Shown here piece after piece: positions 1-9,261 of a DNA stretch of 64,000 nt (positions are counted from its first letter, which is position 1; every line of letters starts with the position of its first letter). Source of the stretch: Aphodosoma sp045600865 (GTDB lineage: Bacteria; Bacteroidota; Bacteroidia; Bacteroidales; Paludibacteraceae); NCBI GenBank assembly GCA_045600865.1, contig JAZRYS010000168.1:3045-67044 (forward strand), read 5' to 3'. Position numbers and translations under genes: made by a program. The notes below the pieces were generated by a model that was given only the letters and a program-made list of their open reading frames with translations, was not told the DNA's origin and ran no database searches.

Positions 1-1
1 G

Positions 2-832
2 GGCAGTGCCGCCACTGAGGTGAAAGAGGCTCTGAAGACGATGGTGTTTGAGGAGTTGGCTATCAGTCAGATACATCCGAATCCTGACCAGCCTCGAAAG
101 AACTTTGACCAGGAGGCTCTGGAAGAGTTGGCTGAGAGTATCCGCAGAAACGGCATCATCACACCGATAACCGTGTGCAAGGATCCTGCCAAAGGCGGCT
201 ACATGATTATAGCAGGTGAACGCAGATACCGTGCTGCACAGATGGTGGGTCTCGAGAAAATGCCGGCATACATACGTGAAGTGGATGACGAGAAGGTGCT
301 GGAGATGGCGCTGGTTGAGAACATACAACGTGAAGACCTGAATGCAATAGAAATTGCATTGACATACAGCAATATGGCTGATATGTACAAGCTCTCGCAG
401 GAGGAATTGGCAGAAAGGGTCGGAAAGAAGCGTGCAACTGTCACAAACTACATGAGGCTGCTTGAACTTCCTGCCGAAATACAGATGGGCTTGCGTGATC
501 ACAAGATAGAGATGGGCCATGCACGTGCAATAGCAGGATTAAACTCAGTAGAAAAACAAATTTCCGTATATAACAAAATTCTGGCTGAAGGTGCATCGGT
601 GAGAAGAACTGAACAGCTTTGCCGCGAAGTTGACACTCTGAAACAAAAAGAAAACAAAAAATCGGCAGAGACTGAAGCAATCGAAGAGTCTCTGCGTCTA
701 ATATTCGGATGCGACGTGAAGGTGAATTATTCAGATAAGGGTTCGGGTGACGTGAAAATCAGGTTCAAAAGCGATGCTGAGTTCGAGAAGCTGCTGGGTA
801 TCATCGAGAAGTTGAAGATTGAAGAGGAGTGA
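2..832 (+). CDS. parB: Chromosome-partitioning protein ParB (5' end outside window)
   Basis: ParB is a CTP-dependent DNA clamp that loads at parS and works with ParA to segregate new origins. Visible motifs are the NPDQPRKNFD stretch, the CTP-binding box around AGERRYRAAQ, ENIQREDLNAIE, and the helix-turn-helix LSQEELAERVGKKRATVTNYMRL, all in ParB order. The frame is open to the left edge (no stop from base 2), and ParBs normally begin with a basic GLGRGLDAL segment that is absent, so the GTG at 20 is probably internal and the gene is 5'-truncated by the window. ParA usually lies just upstream. The stop overlaps the next start (GTGA). Two matching parS palindromes lie at 54545 and 54591 in this window. 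Confidence 0.95.
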   Translation, partial: GSAATEVKEALKTMVFEELAISQIHPNPDQPRKNFDQEALEELAESIRRNGIITPITVCKDPAKGGYMIIAGERRYRAAQMVGLEKMPAYIREVDDEKVLEMALVENIQREDLNAIEIALTYSNMADMYKLSQEELAERVGKKRATVTNYMRLLELPAEIQMGLRDHKIEMGHARAIAGLNSVEKQISVYNKILAEGASVRRTEQLCREVDTLKQKENKKSAETEAIEESLRLIFGCDVKVNYSDKGSGDVKIRFKSDAEFEKLLGIIEKLKIEEE

Positions 833-1563
833 AAAAACTGTTGCAGATATTGCTGTTGCTGACAGTGTGCGTGGCTACAGACGCACAGTCTTTGTCGATA
901 TCTGACAGTATTGACAATATCGACAATGTGGCGGTGGAGGCATTACCTATAACAAGCGACAGTGCCTTGGTAAAGACGGCAGAAGCAATGCCTGTGATAA
1001 GTGACAGTTTGGCTTTCAAGGCAATGCCGATGAAAAGAGACAGCATAGTCACCAAGAAAGACGAACCTGAGTCCGTACCTCTTTACGCGAACTTTCAGCC
1101 TAATCCCAACACTGCTTTATGGCTGGCGCTGGCAATTCCAGGAGCAGGACAGATTTATAACAGAAAATACTGGAAATTGCCTATAGTCTATGGACTTGGA
1201 GTCGGGGTGGGTTATGCCATAGCTTATACCAACAGAAATTATCAGGACTACAGGAACGCCTACCAATCTATCAATTCGTCAATGCCTAATCCTGATTTGT
1301 ATGAGCCAATGATACCAGATGGCTATCCTGCAGGTTCGTACAGCAACTATTTCAAGACACAGATGGACAAATTCAGGCGGGAGCGTGACATCTCTATAGT
1401 GGCCGCAGTAGTTGTTTATGCTTTGTCGGTGATAGATGCTTTCGTGGATGCACAATTGAGCGATTTTGATGTTTCGCCAGACCTTTCGATAAAGGTGGCA
1501 CCAGAGGTGCAGCAGGTAAACCACCATCAGGCTGTAGGAATGGGGGTTGGCGTGAAATTCTAG
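829..1563 (+). CDS. DUF5683 domain envelope protein
   Basis: A 244-residue protein that begins at GTG 829, overlapping the parB stop by 4 bases, which implies translational coupling. Residues 1-20 form a signal peptide (MKKLLQILLLLTVCVATDAQS). The C-terminal half has the DUF5683 pattern: NPNTALWLALAIPGAGQIYN, a tyrosine-rich segment and two hydrophobic helices (around YGLGVGVGYAIAY and SIVAAVVVYALSVIDAFVDA). The family commonly follows parB in Bacteroidetes; its function is unknown. The region after the signal peptide is low-complexity and rich in D, S and A. The stop TAG lies inside the first unit of a CTAG repeat array. Confidence 0.88.
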   Translation: MKKLLQILLLLTVCVATDAQSLSISDSIDNIDNVAVEALPITSDSALVKTAEAMPVISDSLAFKAMPMKRDSIVTKKDEPESVPLYANFQPNPNTALWLALAIPGAGQIYNRKYWKLPIVYGLGVGVGYAIAYTNRNYQDYRNAYQSINSSMPNPDLYEPMIPDGYPAGSYSNYFKTQMDKFRRERDISIVAAVVVYALSVIDAFVDAQLSDFDVSPDLSIKVAPEVQQVNHHQAVGMGVGVKF

Positions 1564-1595
1564 ATTTTCTAGAAGTTCTAGATGCTCTAGATAAA
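1560..1595. repeat. CTAG-anchored 9-bp tandem repeat, array 1
   Basis: Four consecutive units, each beginning CTAGA, spaced exactly 9 bp apart (starts at 1560, 1569, 1578, 1587). The three to four bases after CTAGA vary. The array spans the stop codon of the DUF5683 gene and most of the spacer before mltD. A second array with the same period lies at 37881-37940. Confidence 0.85.
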
Positions 1596-1613
1596 CTATA
1601 TACTAAAAATGAA

Positions 1614-2894
1614 ATGAAAAAGACGATTATAATATTACTGATGATTTTGCCGTTGATGCTGACGGCACAGACATCCGAAGAATTTAAGTTTGCATTCGGC
1701 ACAGACAGCGTTGTCGTAGATAACCCGACATGCGACTCGCTGCTGACAGCAGAACCATTGCAGATATATGCCTCGGAACTTGATTCGCTGATGCACGACT
1801 GTTTCATAAACCTGGCATTCTCGAGCGATTGCGAAGTAGATGATACGGCGGGCTGCGTGTTCTTCCCTGATTCAGTGTATATTGAAAGGCTGCAAAAGCT
1901 GCCATATATCATGGAAATGCCGCTCAGCGAGGAGGTGAAGAAATTCATCGAGATGTATGCAAAGAGAAGAAGACAGGTGGCATATATGTTAGGTGTCGGC
2001 CAGTCGTATTATTTCGAGATGTTCCAGCAGACGCTGGCAAAACACAATATACCATTAGAACTGTGCTATCTGCCAGTGATAGAGAGTGCCCTGAACGCAA
2101 GAGCCATATCAAGAGCAGGTGCCGGGGGACTATGGCAATTCATGGTGAAAACAGGCCATGTTTACGGATTGGAAGTCAACAGTCTGGTTGACGAACGAAT
2201 GGACCCTATGAAATCAACAGATGCCGCAGCAAGATACCTGAAATACATGTATTCAATATACAACGACTGGCACATGGTGATAGCAGCCTACAATTGCGGA
2301 CCCGGCAACGTGCAGAAAGCAATACGCAACAGTGGCGGCAAGACGACATTCTGGGAAATATACCCATACTTGCCACGCGAGACGAAAGGATACGTACCTA
2401 TTTTCATTGCGGCTTGTTACATAATGAATTATTACACAGAACACAACATTTGTCCTGCAAAATCCAAATACACATATTCAACAGACACTGTCATGATTAG
2501 CGACAGGGTTCACCTGAGACAGATAGCAGAAGTCGTGGGTATAGATTACGAGGAACTTGCATTCTTGAACCCACAATACAAGACCGGAATAATACCGGGA
2601 AACGTCAAGCCATATCCTCTTACGGTGCCGTTGGCATACATAAATTCGTATTCCCTGAATAGAGATTCCATACTTGCATACAAGCCTGAACTTTCGGCAA
2701 GGATAGAGACTGTGAAGCCTGCTGGTGGAGGAAACAGCAGCGGAAGTGGCAACAAGGTTTATTATAAAGTGCGCAAAGGTGACAACCTGGCGGCGATAGC
2801 AAAGAAATACCGCACGTCTGTAAAGCGTCTGAAACAATTGAACAAGCTGCAAGGCAATACCATAAAAATCGGACAGAGATTGAGAGTGAGGTGA
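1614..2894 (+). CDS. mltD: MltD-like membrane-bound lytic transglycosylase with LysM domain
   Basis: Cleaves the MurNAc-GlcNAc bond of peptidoglycan with formation of a 1,6-anhydro product, in the periplasm. Residues 1-18 are a signal peptide; no lipobox is evident. The SLT domain starts near residue 140, with the catalytic glutamate E157 in LPVIESALN, followed by GAGGLWQFM, AAYNCGPGNV and the YVPIFIAA segment. A single LysM (YKVRKGDNLAAIAKKYRTS) closes the protein at about 380-426. The ATG at 1609 leads straight to a stop, so 1614 is the start. It sits in the parB operon and overlaps merR by 4 bases. Confidence 0.92.
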   Translation: MKKTIIILLMILPLMLTAQTSEEFKFAFGTDSVVVDNPTCDSLLTAEPLQIYASELDSLMHDCFINLAFSSDCEVDDTAGCVFFPDSVYIERLQKLPYIMEMPLSEEVKKFIEMYAKRRRQVAYMLGVGQSYYFEMFQQTLAKHNIPLELCYLPVIESALNARAISRAGAGGLWQFMVKTGHVYGLEVNSLVDERMDPMKSTDAAARYLKYMYSIYNDWHMVIAAYNCGPGNVQKAIRNSGGKTTFWEIYPYLPRETKGYVPIFIAACYIMNYYTEHNICPAKSKYTYSTDTVMISDRVHLRQIAEVVGIDYEELAFLNPQYKTGIIPGNVKPYPLTVPLAYINSYSLNRDSILAYKPELSARIETVKPAGGGNSSGSGNKVYYKVRKGDNLAAIAKKYRTSVKRLKQLNKLQGNTIKIGQRLRVR

Positions 2895-3250
2895 TTATGG
2901 ATAAGATGTATTATTCTATTACAGAGGTTGAGAGCATGACTGGTGTGAAGAGCGTCAGTCTGCGATACTGGGAAGACCAGATACCGCAACTCAAGCCAAG
3001 ACGCACTGAAGGGGGGACACGACGTTATTCTGCCGAAGACGTGGAACTTGTCAGGACAATAAAATATATGATGGAGGAGAGTCATCTTACTATGGAGGGG
3101 ATAAGGAGCCAGCTTGCAAACAGACGCAAGATGGTGGAGCGAGACTTGAAGGTAATCCGCCACCTTGAGAGCATAAGGAGTGAGCTTGAGGCCATCCGGC
3201 TGGAGATGAACACAATATCTGCCCTTGAAAAAGAAACAATAATAGACTGA
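2891..3250 (+). CDS. MerR-family transcriptional regulator
   Basis: A 119-residue protein with an N-terminal MerR winged helix (YYSITEVESMTGVKSVSLRYWEDQIPQLKPRRTEGGTRRY, residues 6-45) followed by a short helical region, without a recognisable effector domain or metal-binding cysteines. GTG 2891 overlaps the mltD stop (GTGA). ATG at 2897 is an alternative start, losing two residues. This MerR behind mltD is common in Bacteroidales; its target is not visible here. Confidence 0.88.
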   Translation: MIMDKMYYSITEVESMTGVKSVSLRYWEDQIPQLKPRRTEGGTRRYSAEDVELVRTIKYMMEESHLTMEGIRSQLANRRKMVERDLKVIRHLESIRSELEAIRLEMNTISALEKETIID

Positions 3251-3258
3251 TACAGATT

Positions 3259-3858
3259 ATGGACGCAATAACACGCATATACTTGACCCAGGCAATTTCG
3301 TCAATAGTGCTGTTCGGAGGAATAGCGTATGCCGGGATATGGATTACTGACAAGAGAAATCCTTTCAAGGTCTGTGCATTGGACAAGTCGCTGACTTGGA
3401 AACAAGTGGGGATAATCTTTGCCGCAATCCTCGTGGTTCAGCCAATCATAGAGTTGACGCTGAAGTGGAACCAGATGATTGATTTCGGACCATTTTTCAG
3501 AATGCTGGACGAGCAGGCTGACGCCATGACAAAGATGCTGCTGAGCGACATGTCTTTCGGAAGGCTGATTGCCAACCTGCTGGTGATAGCACTGATACCT
3601 GCATTCGTCGAAGAATTCCTTTTCCGCGGATGGCTGCAGAGAAGACTCGAAATGAAAGTGAATTACCATGCGGCAGTATGGGTGACGGCAATAGTCTTCT
3701 CGCTCGTGCATCTGCAGATGTCTGGCTGCATACCAAGAATGCTTCTTGGTGCCATGCTCGGCTATTCGTACCATTACACAAAGACATTGTGGGGGAGCGT
3801 GCTGATGCATTTTGTGAATAATGCCTTTGCAGTATTGACTTTTAATATAGTATTTTAG
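3259..3858 (+). CDS. CPBP-family intramembrane glutamic protease
   Basis: A 199-residue polytopic membrane protein. The family motifs are present: motif 1 EEFLFRGW (E118, E119, R123), motif 2 FSLVHLQM (H151) and motif 3 HFVNNA (H184, N187), which form the intramembrane active site of ABI/CPBP (Rce1-like) proteases. About five to six hydrophobic segments can be seen. It lies 8 bases after merR and 13 before the MIP18-type gene, so it is likely co-transcribed. The substrate cannot be told from sequence. Confidence 0.9.
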   Translation: MDAITRIYLTQAISSIVLFGGIAYAGIWITDKRNPFKVCALDKSLTWKQVGIIFAAILVVQPIIELTLKWNQMIDFGPFFRMLDEQADAMTKMLLSDMSFGRLIANLLVIALIPAFVEEFLFRGWLQRRLEMKVNYHAAVWVTAIVFSLVHLQMSGCIPRMLLGAMLGYSYHYTKTLWGSVLMHFVNNAFAVLTFNIVF

Positions 3859-3871
3859 AAAAAATAGATAT

Positions 3872-4180
3872 ATGTTAGAATTGGAATCACGCATAGTAGA
3901 GATGCTGAAGACCGTATTTGACCCTGAAATACCTGTTAACGTGTATGACCTCGGGTTGATATACAGGATTGAAGACATGACCGGAAACGGTGACGTGGAG
4001 ATAGACATGACGTTGACAGCTCCAAACTGTCCGGCAGCAGATTTCATTGCCGAAGACGTGAAAGAGAAAGTCGAATCAGTGAAAGGAGTAAATTCACTGC
4101 AAGTGCACATAGTATATGAACCAGAGTGGGACCGCGACATGATGAGCGAAGAGGCAAAACTGGAATTAGGACTCCTATAA
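3872..4180 (+). CDS. MIP18/DUF59-family Fe-S assembly factor (SufT/PaaD-like)
   Basis: A 102-residue protein of the MIP18 family, which helps in iron-sulfur cluster maturation in the cytosol. It shows the family signature VFDPEIPVNVYDLGLIY (residues 16-32) and the conserved cysteine in TAPNCPAADF. Length is typical for the single-domain form. No suf genes are adjacent, so the link to the SUF machinery is from family knowledge only. Confidence 0.88.
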   Translation: MLELESRIVEMLKTVFDPEIPVNVYDLGLIYRIEDMTGNGDVEIDMTLTAPNCPAADFIAEDVKEKVESVKGVNSLQVHIVYEPEWDRDMMSEEAKLELGLL

Positions 4181-4217
4181 TTGAAAAATCAGAATAAACT
4201 AAACACATTATATTGTT

Positions 4218-7049
4218 ATGAGAAGGCTATTCTTAACAGCAATTGCAGTACTCTTGGCAGTACTGGCAATAGCACAGAATCCTATGGAACAGCAGCCCGT
4301 TCCAATGGACCCAACTGTACGTTATGGCAAACTGAACAATGGTTTGACATACTACATTCGTCACAATGAGAAACCAGAACAGCGTTGCGAATTTCACATT
4401 GCCCAGGCCGTAGGTGCCATTCTTGAGGAAGACCATCAGAACGGTTTGGCACACTTCCTGGAACACATGTGTTTCAATGGTACAGAACACTTTCCCGGAA
4501 AGCTGATTATAAATTATTTCGAGAGCGTAGGTGTAAGTTTCGGTGGCGACATCAATGCTTATACATCTCTGGACGAGACTGTTTATCGTCTTTCCAACGT
4601 ACCGACAACACGCGAGAGCATACTTGACTCTGCATTGCTCGTCTTGTATGACTGGTCGTGTGCAGTATCTCTCTTGAGCGAGGAGATTGACAACGAGCGT
4701 GGCGTCATCCGTGAAGAGTGGCGTACAGGCAATACAGCATCCCGCCGCATGTATTTCAACTGGCTGAAGATGATGATGCCTAACAGTCAATATGCAAAAC
4801 GTGATGTCATTGGTGATACAGCAGTAATCAACAACTTCTCGTATCAAGCACTCCGTGACTACTATCACAAATGGTATGGTCCAGACCTTCAGGCAATTGT
4901 TGTTATCGGTGACATTGATGTTGACAAGATGGAGCAGAAAATCATAAAGCTCTTCCAGAATGTCAAGGGACGTGAAGGCAAGACCCCACGTACACGCTAT
5001 GGAGCAAACGACAATGAGAAACCAGACCTTGGCGTTTATCTTGATAAAGAAGCTCAGTATCAGCGTATCACAATCGGTTATAAGTTCCCAGCAGATCCAG
5101 ACGAGGTTAAACTCTCGATGGCAGGATATGTCAATGACATGATCGTTGACATGATGAACTATGCAATCAACAACCGTTTCAACGAACTGGCGCAAGACCC
5201 TAAGGCTCCTTTCACGTCTATGGGTGGTGACTTCGAGAACCTTGCAGGAACAACAGATGCTATGATGTTCATCGTAATGCCAAAAGACGGACAGGAACTT
5301 GAAGCATACAAGGCACTCGTGTATCAGATAGAGAAACTCCGTCGCTTTGGTATCACAGAGTCAGAGCTCGAACGCGTCAAGGCAGACTATATGCAAGGTA
5401 TAGAGAGCAGTTTCAACGAAAGAGACAACCGTAAGAACGATTCATGGGCACGGTCGTGCATCCGCCACTTCCTGGACCACAGTGGTCGCGCACTGACTTC
5501 TCCTGGTTTTGACAAGATGAAGGCTGAGCAGTTGTTCCCAACAATCACAGCTGCTACAATCAATCAGATGATTACGCAACTGATTTCTGGCAAGAACATG
5601 TTCATCAATGGTGTGGGTAAGGACAATGCAGAATGCAAGATGCCTACAACCAGTGTAATGCTCAAAGAGTATGAAGCAGCCGACAAACTCAAGATTGATG
5701 CTCCAAAAGAGGAAAAGATTGACCGCCCTCTCGTTGAGCAGGATCCAAAGCCAGGCTATACAAAATCTAAAAAAGTGAATGAAGATCTTGGCTTAACCGA
5801 ACTGACACTTTCCAATGGCATCAAAGTGGTAATCAAGACAACAGACTTCAAGAACGATGAGATCAACATGACAGCCTTGTCGTACGGAGGCTACAGCCGC
5901 TGCAAGACTGCAGACCTTATCAATGCACAGTTGGCATCATCAATAGTTGAATTCAATGGTATCGGAACATTCAATAGCATAGATCTGCGAAAAGTACTTG
6001 CTGGCAAGGATGTTAACGTAAGTCCATCTATCGACCGTTTCACTGAGGAGATGTCAGGCTACTCATCTGTAAAAGACTTCGGCACAATGCTGATGCTCAA
6101 CTATCTCTACTTCACCGCTCCACGCAAAGACGACAATCAATTCAAGACTCTTTTAGAACTGATAAGTAATTCTGTCAGGAGCCGTGACGTTGATCCTAAA
6201 ACTGAATATAATGATAAAATAAGCGAGACTCTCTATGCTCATTCTGACCGTATATTCAGCCTCACTACTGAAATGCTGCCAAAGATAAACCAGAAGAAAG
6301 CACTGCAAATATACAAAGAACGTTTTGCCAATCCTGCAGATTTCACATTCTATTTTGTAGGCAACATTGATGCCAACGATCCTATGGTTATCTCGTTAAT
6401 CGAGAAATGGATTGGTGGTATGAAGACATCAGGCAAGAAAGAAAAAGCTGACTATGATGACGGGGTACATTATGCCAAGGATGGCAACTATGTCTATTTC
6501 AAGAAAGACATGAAGACAAAAACAGCTTCAAACCGTGTATATATCCTTGGTGAAGGTTTTGAATACAACCTCAAGAACCGTATCGCAATAGACCTTATTG
6601 GTTCTATTCTCGGCACACGTTATCTTGAATCAATTCGTGAACGTGAAGGCGGTTCTTATGGCGTTGGAACACGCGGTACAATGATCCGTCGTCCTAAACC
6701 AGAAATGATGCTTCTCATGAATTTCGATACAGACCCTGACAAGCAGAATCATCTGCTCAATATCATATACGAAGAAGTTGAGACAATCATCGAGAACGGT
6801 CCTTTGGCAACAGATCTCAACAAAGAGAAGGAGAACCTTCTGAAGGTATATGACCAGAAAGTCAAAGAGAATGGCTATTGGATGAATACCATCTTGATGA
6901 ATTATTACAACAACAACGGACTTAACTATCTGACAGACTACAAAAAGACAGTAGAGTCGATAGACGGAGCTTATATCCAGAAATTGCTCAAGGAGATTTA
7001 TGAGCAGGGAAACATTGTTGAAGTGGTAATGATGCCAACAAGAAAATGA
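4218..7049 (+). CDS. Secreted M16-family zinc peptidase
   Basis: A 943-residue insulinase-type peptidase with a signal peptide (residues 1-19). The inverted zinc motif HFLEH is at residues 79-83 (H79, E82, H83), with the third-ligand glutamate near E160 in DNERGVIREEW. The duplicated M16 fold is present: the second half (about 510-943) repeats the architecture without the zinc motif and has the REREGGSYGVGT stretch. One chain carrying both halves is the usual large form in Bacteroidetes. It probably acts on peptides in the periplasm or at the surface. Its stop overlaps the start of the downstream subtilase (ATGA), so two proteases are translationally coupled. Confidence 0.93.
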   Translation: MRRLFLTAIAVLLAVLAIAQNPMEQQPVPMDPTVRYGKLNNGLTYYIRHNEKPEQRCEFHIAQAVGAILEEDHQNGLAHFLEHMCFNGTEHFPGKLIINYFESVGVSFGGDINAYTSLDETVYRLSNVPTTRESILDSALLVLYDWSCAVSLLSEEIDNERGVIREEWRTGNTASRRMYFNWLKMMMPNSQYAKRDVIGDTAVINNFSYQALRDYYHKWYGPDLQAIVVIGDIDVDKMEQKIIKLFQNVKGREGKTPRTRYGANDNEKPDLGVYLDKEAQYQRITIGYKFPADPDEVKLSMAGYVNDMIVDMMNYAINNRFNELAQDPKAPFTSMGGDFENLAGTTDAMMFIVMPKDGQELEAYKALVYQIEKLRRFGITESELERVKADYMQGIESSFNERDNRKNDSWARSCIRHFLDHSGRALTSPGFDKMKAEQLFPTITAATINQMITQLISGKNMFINGVGKDNAECKMPTTSVMLKEYEAADKLKIDAPKEEKIDRPLVEQDPKPGYTKSKKVNEDLGLTELTLSNGIKVVIKTTDFKNDEINMTALSYGGYSRCKTADLINAQLASSIVEFNGIGTFNSIDLRKVLAGKDVNVSPSIDRFTEEMSGYSSVKDFGTMLMLNYLYFTAPRKDDNQFKTLLELISNSVRSRDVDPKTEYNDKISETLYAHSDRIFSLTTEMLPKINQKKALQIYKERFANPADFTFYFVGNIDANDPMVISLIEKWIGGMKTSGKKEKADYDDGVHYAKDGNYVYFKKDMKTKTASNRVYILGEGFEYNLKNRIAIDLIGSILGTRYLESIREREGGSYGVGTRGTMIRRPKPEMMLLMNFDTDPDKQNHLLNIIYEEVETIIENGPLATDLNKEKENLLKVYDQKVKENGYWMNTILMNYYNNNGLNYLTDYKKTVESIDGAYIQKLLKEIYEQGNIVEVVMMPTRK

Positions 7050-8632
7050 AAAAAACCATATTACTTCTGCTGACCTTTTTGGCAGTTACTGCAGTGACTG
7101 CCAAAAGGATGCCAGCCATATATTATGTACAACTGAAGGACAAGCAGGGTTGCGGGTACACCACCAGCAACCCGTTGCCTTATCTAAGCCAACGTGCTAT
7201 AGACAGACGCATCCGTTGGAATATTCCTGTTGATTCAACAGACCTGCCATTGACGCAGACGTATGTCGATTCGTTGATTTCGCTCGGTGCAGATGTCTAT
7301 CAGAAAAGCCGATGGATGAATGGACTTCTTGTCTATGCAACTGATGCACAAATAGGTATGATAGAAAATCTGGGTTTTGTGAACTACGTGGAACAGGTAC
7401 GTCCAGCTGCCAGCCAGAACATCTCTAAGAAACCTAAAAAGCCGATTCGCAAACAAAAAGCACCGAAAGAGCTGGATAATGACCAGAACCATCAAGTGGG
7501 AGCCGATTCTCTTCATGCCGCAGGATTCAGAGGCGAGGGAGTGCAGATTGCCATTATTGATGCTGGATTTCCATTGGTAGATCAATTGCCAGGATTCGAT
7601 TCACTCCGTAGTCGTGGAGGAATATTGGGAACATATAATCTTGTGTTGAAATCAACTGATGTCTATCGCGATCTCGATCATGGCACAAAGTGCCTCAGCA
7701 CTATGGCTTTCAACCTGCCAGGTGAATTTGTAGGTACTGCACCTGATGCGGACTACTGGCTGTTGCGTACAGAGGTAGGGGAAGAAGAATATCTGTACGA
7801 AACAGACTTGTGGATTATGGCTGCAGAAATAGCAGATTCGGCCGGAGCAGATATCATAACTTCCTCGTTGGGCTATTTCTATACCGATGACGAAGACCCA
7901 CAATTTATCTATCAGAATATGGATGGGCAACATTTTCGCTCGTCGAGAGCTGCAACAATGGCCGCAGAAAAGGGAATTGTGGTTTGTGTCGCTGTCGGCA
8001 ACGAAGGCAGCCATGACTGGCACTACATTGGTACCCCAGCAGATGCTGATTCTGTTTTGTGCGTAGGAGGTGTTGATATCTCGGGCAGTCATTCTACATT
8101 CAGTTCGTTTGGACCGACGGCAGACAATAGGATAAAACCAGAAGTATGCGCACTGGCAACAAATGCCACCGTTGCAATGATGTATTACGAATATGGCAAC
8201 ATTACGTATGGCAGCGGAACATCATACGCCACACCTATAGCAGCAGGAACCATTGCATCACTCATGTCGGCCTTTCCGGATATCAATCCTGCAGTGATAC
8301 GCAAGGTTGTTGCCGAGACAGCATCTCAGCACGACAATCCAGACAATACGTTGGGTTATGGAATCCTTAATGGATGGCAGGCCTACAAACTTCTCATGGG
8401 TTATCCTTCGGGTGTCCAGGATGAAGCGGCTGATGAGACAGAAAAATGCAAGACATGCGTAAATAACGGCATCTTATACATAGATGGATATATTGGAAAT
8501 TACTTGATGTACAGTCCATCAGGGTGTGTCATAGGATCAGGAAACACCAACGGGTGCATTGATATTACCCCATATCCCTCAGGGATATATCTATTGAAAT
8601 GTGGAGACGAAATAATCAAGGTATTAAAGTAA
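7046..8632 (+). CDS. Secreted S8 (subtilisin-like) serine protease with probable T9SS sorting tail
   Basis: A 528-residue protease with signal peptide (1-19). An N-terminal prodomain of about 115 residues precedes the catalytic domain. The triad is D172 (IAIIDAGFP), H212 (DHGTKC) and S393 (GSGTSYATPIAAG). The last 75 residues form a small beta-rich segment ending SGIYLLKCGDEIIKVLK, resembling a type A T9SS C-terminal sorting domain, so I infer export to the surface or medium. The start overlaps the M16 stop by 4 bases. Confidence 0.9.
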   Translation: MKKTILLLLTFLAVTAVTAKRMPAIYYVQLKDKQGCGYTTSNPLPYLSQRAIDRRIRWNIPVDSTDLPLTQTYVDSLISLGADVYQKSRWMNGLLVYATDAQIGMIENLGFVNYVEQVRPAASQNISKKPKKPIRKQKAPKELDNDQNHQVGADSLHAAGFRGEGVQIAIIDAGFPLVDQLPGFDSLRSRGGILGTYNLVLKSTDVYRDLDHGTKCLSTMAFNLPGEFVGTAPDADYWLLRTEVGEEEYLYETDLWIMAAEIADSAGADIITSSLGYFYTDDEDPQFIYQNMDGQHFRSSRAATMAAEKGIVVCVAVGNEGSHDWHYIGTPADADSVLCVGGVDISGSHSTFSSFGPTADNRIKPEVCALATNATVAMMYYEYGNITYGSGTSYATPIAAGTIASLMSAFPDINPAVIRKVVAETASQHDNPDNTLGYGILNGWQAYKLLMGYPSGVQDEAADETEKCKTCVNNGILYIDGYIGNYLMYSPSGCVIGSGNTNGCIDITPYPSGIYLLKCGDEIIKVLK

Positions 8633-8660
8633 AAGTTAATAATTGCTAATCAAACACACA

Positions 8661-8686
8661 TTGTACCGATATTGTTCGTAACTTTG
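8661..8686 (+). promoter_or_regulatory. Bacteroidetes-type promoter for hpt-adk-obgE-topA
   Basis: A -7 box TAACTTTG lies at 8679-8686, 29 bases before the hpt ATG, after a spacer that separates hpt from the protease pair. A TTG at 8661 is a possible -33 element, but its spacing (15 bases) is shorter than the usual 19-21, so the upstream element is weak. Confidence 0.5.
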
Positions 8687-8715
8687 TGCCGCATTTTTTG
8701 TTTTTGAGTTGCTAT

Positions 8716-9252
8716 ATGCAAAAGACCATTCAAGTGCTTGACAAAGAGTTTATTCTGCACATTCCGTATGAGACATTGCAGGGTAAAATTTATGATTTGG
8801 CGCAGCAATTGCAGCGCGAAACTGGGAACAGCAACCCTCTTTTTGTGGTAATGCTTAATGGAGCTTTCATGTTTGCTGCTGAACTGATGAAGGACATCAA
8901 CACACCAGCAGAGATATCTTTCGTGAAATTCAGCTCATATACAGGAACGCAGTCGTCAGGCAAAGTGGATAAACTCATAGGACTGACGAACAGCATTGAA
9001 GGACGAAATGTCATCATAATAGAAGATATCGTCGAATCCGGGCTGACAATGAAATGTTGTAAAGAGATGCTGAAAGCGCAAGGTGCTGCATCGGTGAAGA
9101 TTGCAGCATTGTTTGTCAAGCCACATTGTATGATACACGACGTGAAAGTGGATTACCCAGTGCTTGAGATAGGCGATGACTTCATAGTGGGATTCGGGTT
9201 GGATTACAATGGCTATGGTCGCAATTACAAAGACATTTACAAATTAAAATAA
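8716..9252 (+). CDS. hpt: Hypoxanthine phosphoribosyltransferase
   Basis: Converts hypoxanthine or guanine plus PRPP to IMP or GMP in purine salvage. The type I phosphoribosyltransferase signature is the PRPP loop VIIIEDIVESGLTM, with the C-terminal hood around DFIVGFGLDYNGYGRN. I start it at ATG 8716 (178 residues), because the upstream in-frame GTG at 8686 is the last base of a promoter -7 box and the added residues are not conserved. It is the first gene of a run with adk, obgE and topA. Confidence 0.92.
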   Translation: MQKTIQVLDKEFILHIPYETLQGKIYDLAQQLQRETGNSNPLFVVMLNGAFMFAAELMKDINTPAEISFVKFSSYTGTQSSGKVDKLIGLTNSIEGRNVIIIEDIVESGLTMKCCKEMLKAQGAASVKIAALFVKPHCMIHDVKVDYPVLEIGDDFIVGFGLDYNGYGRNYKDIYKLK

Positions 9253-9261
9253 CATATCGAA

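Noticed and set aside
1394..1948. A 184-codon minus frame with an SR-rich stretch
   Set aside because: The SRxSR pattern is just the CTAG 9-bp array read in triplets; the rest is antisense of DUF5683 and mltD.
3301..4140. A 279-codon minus-strand open frame
   Set aside because: It lies opposite the CPBP and MIP18-type genes, has no family resemblance, and its composition is that of an antisense frame.
4233..5195. A 320-codon minus-strand open frame
   Set aside because: Antisense shadow of the M16 peptidase, rich in C, I and V with no recognisable domain.
8686..8715. GTG start for hpt 30 bases upstream of the ATG
   Set aside because: It falls on the last base of the TAACTTTG promoter box, and the extra residues are not part of the family.
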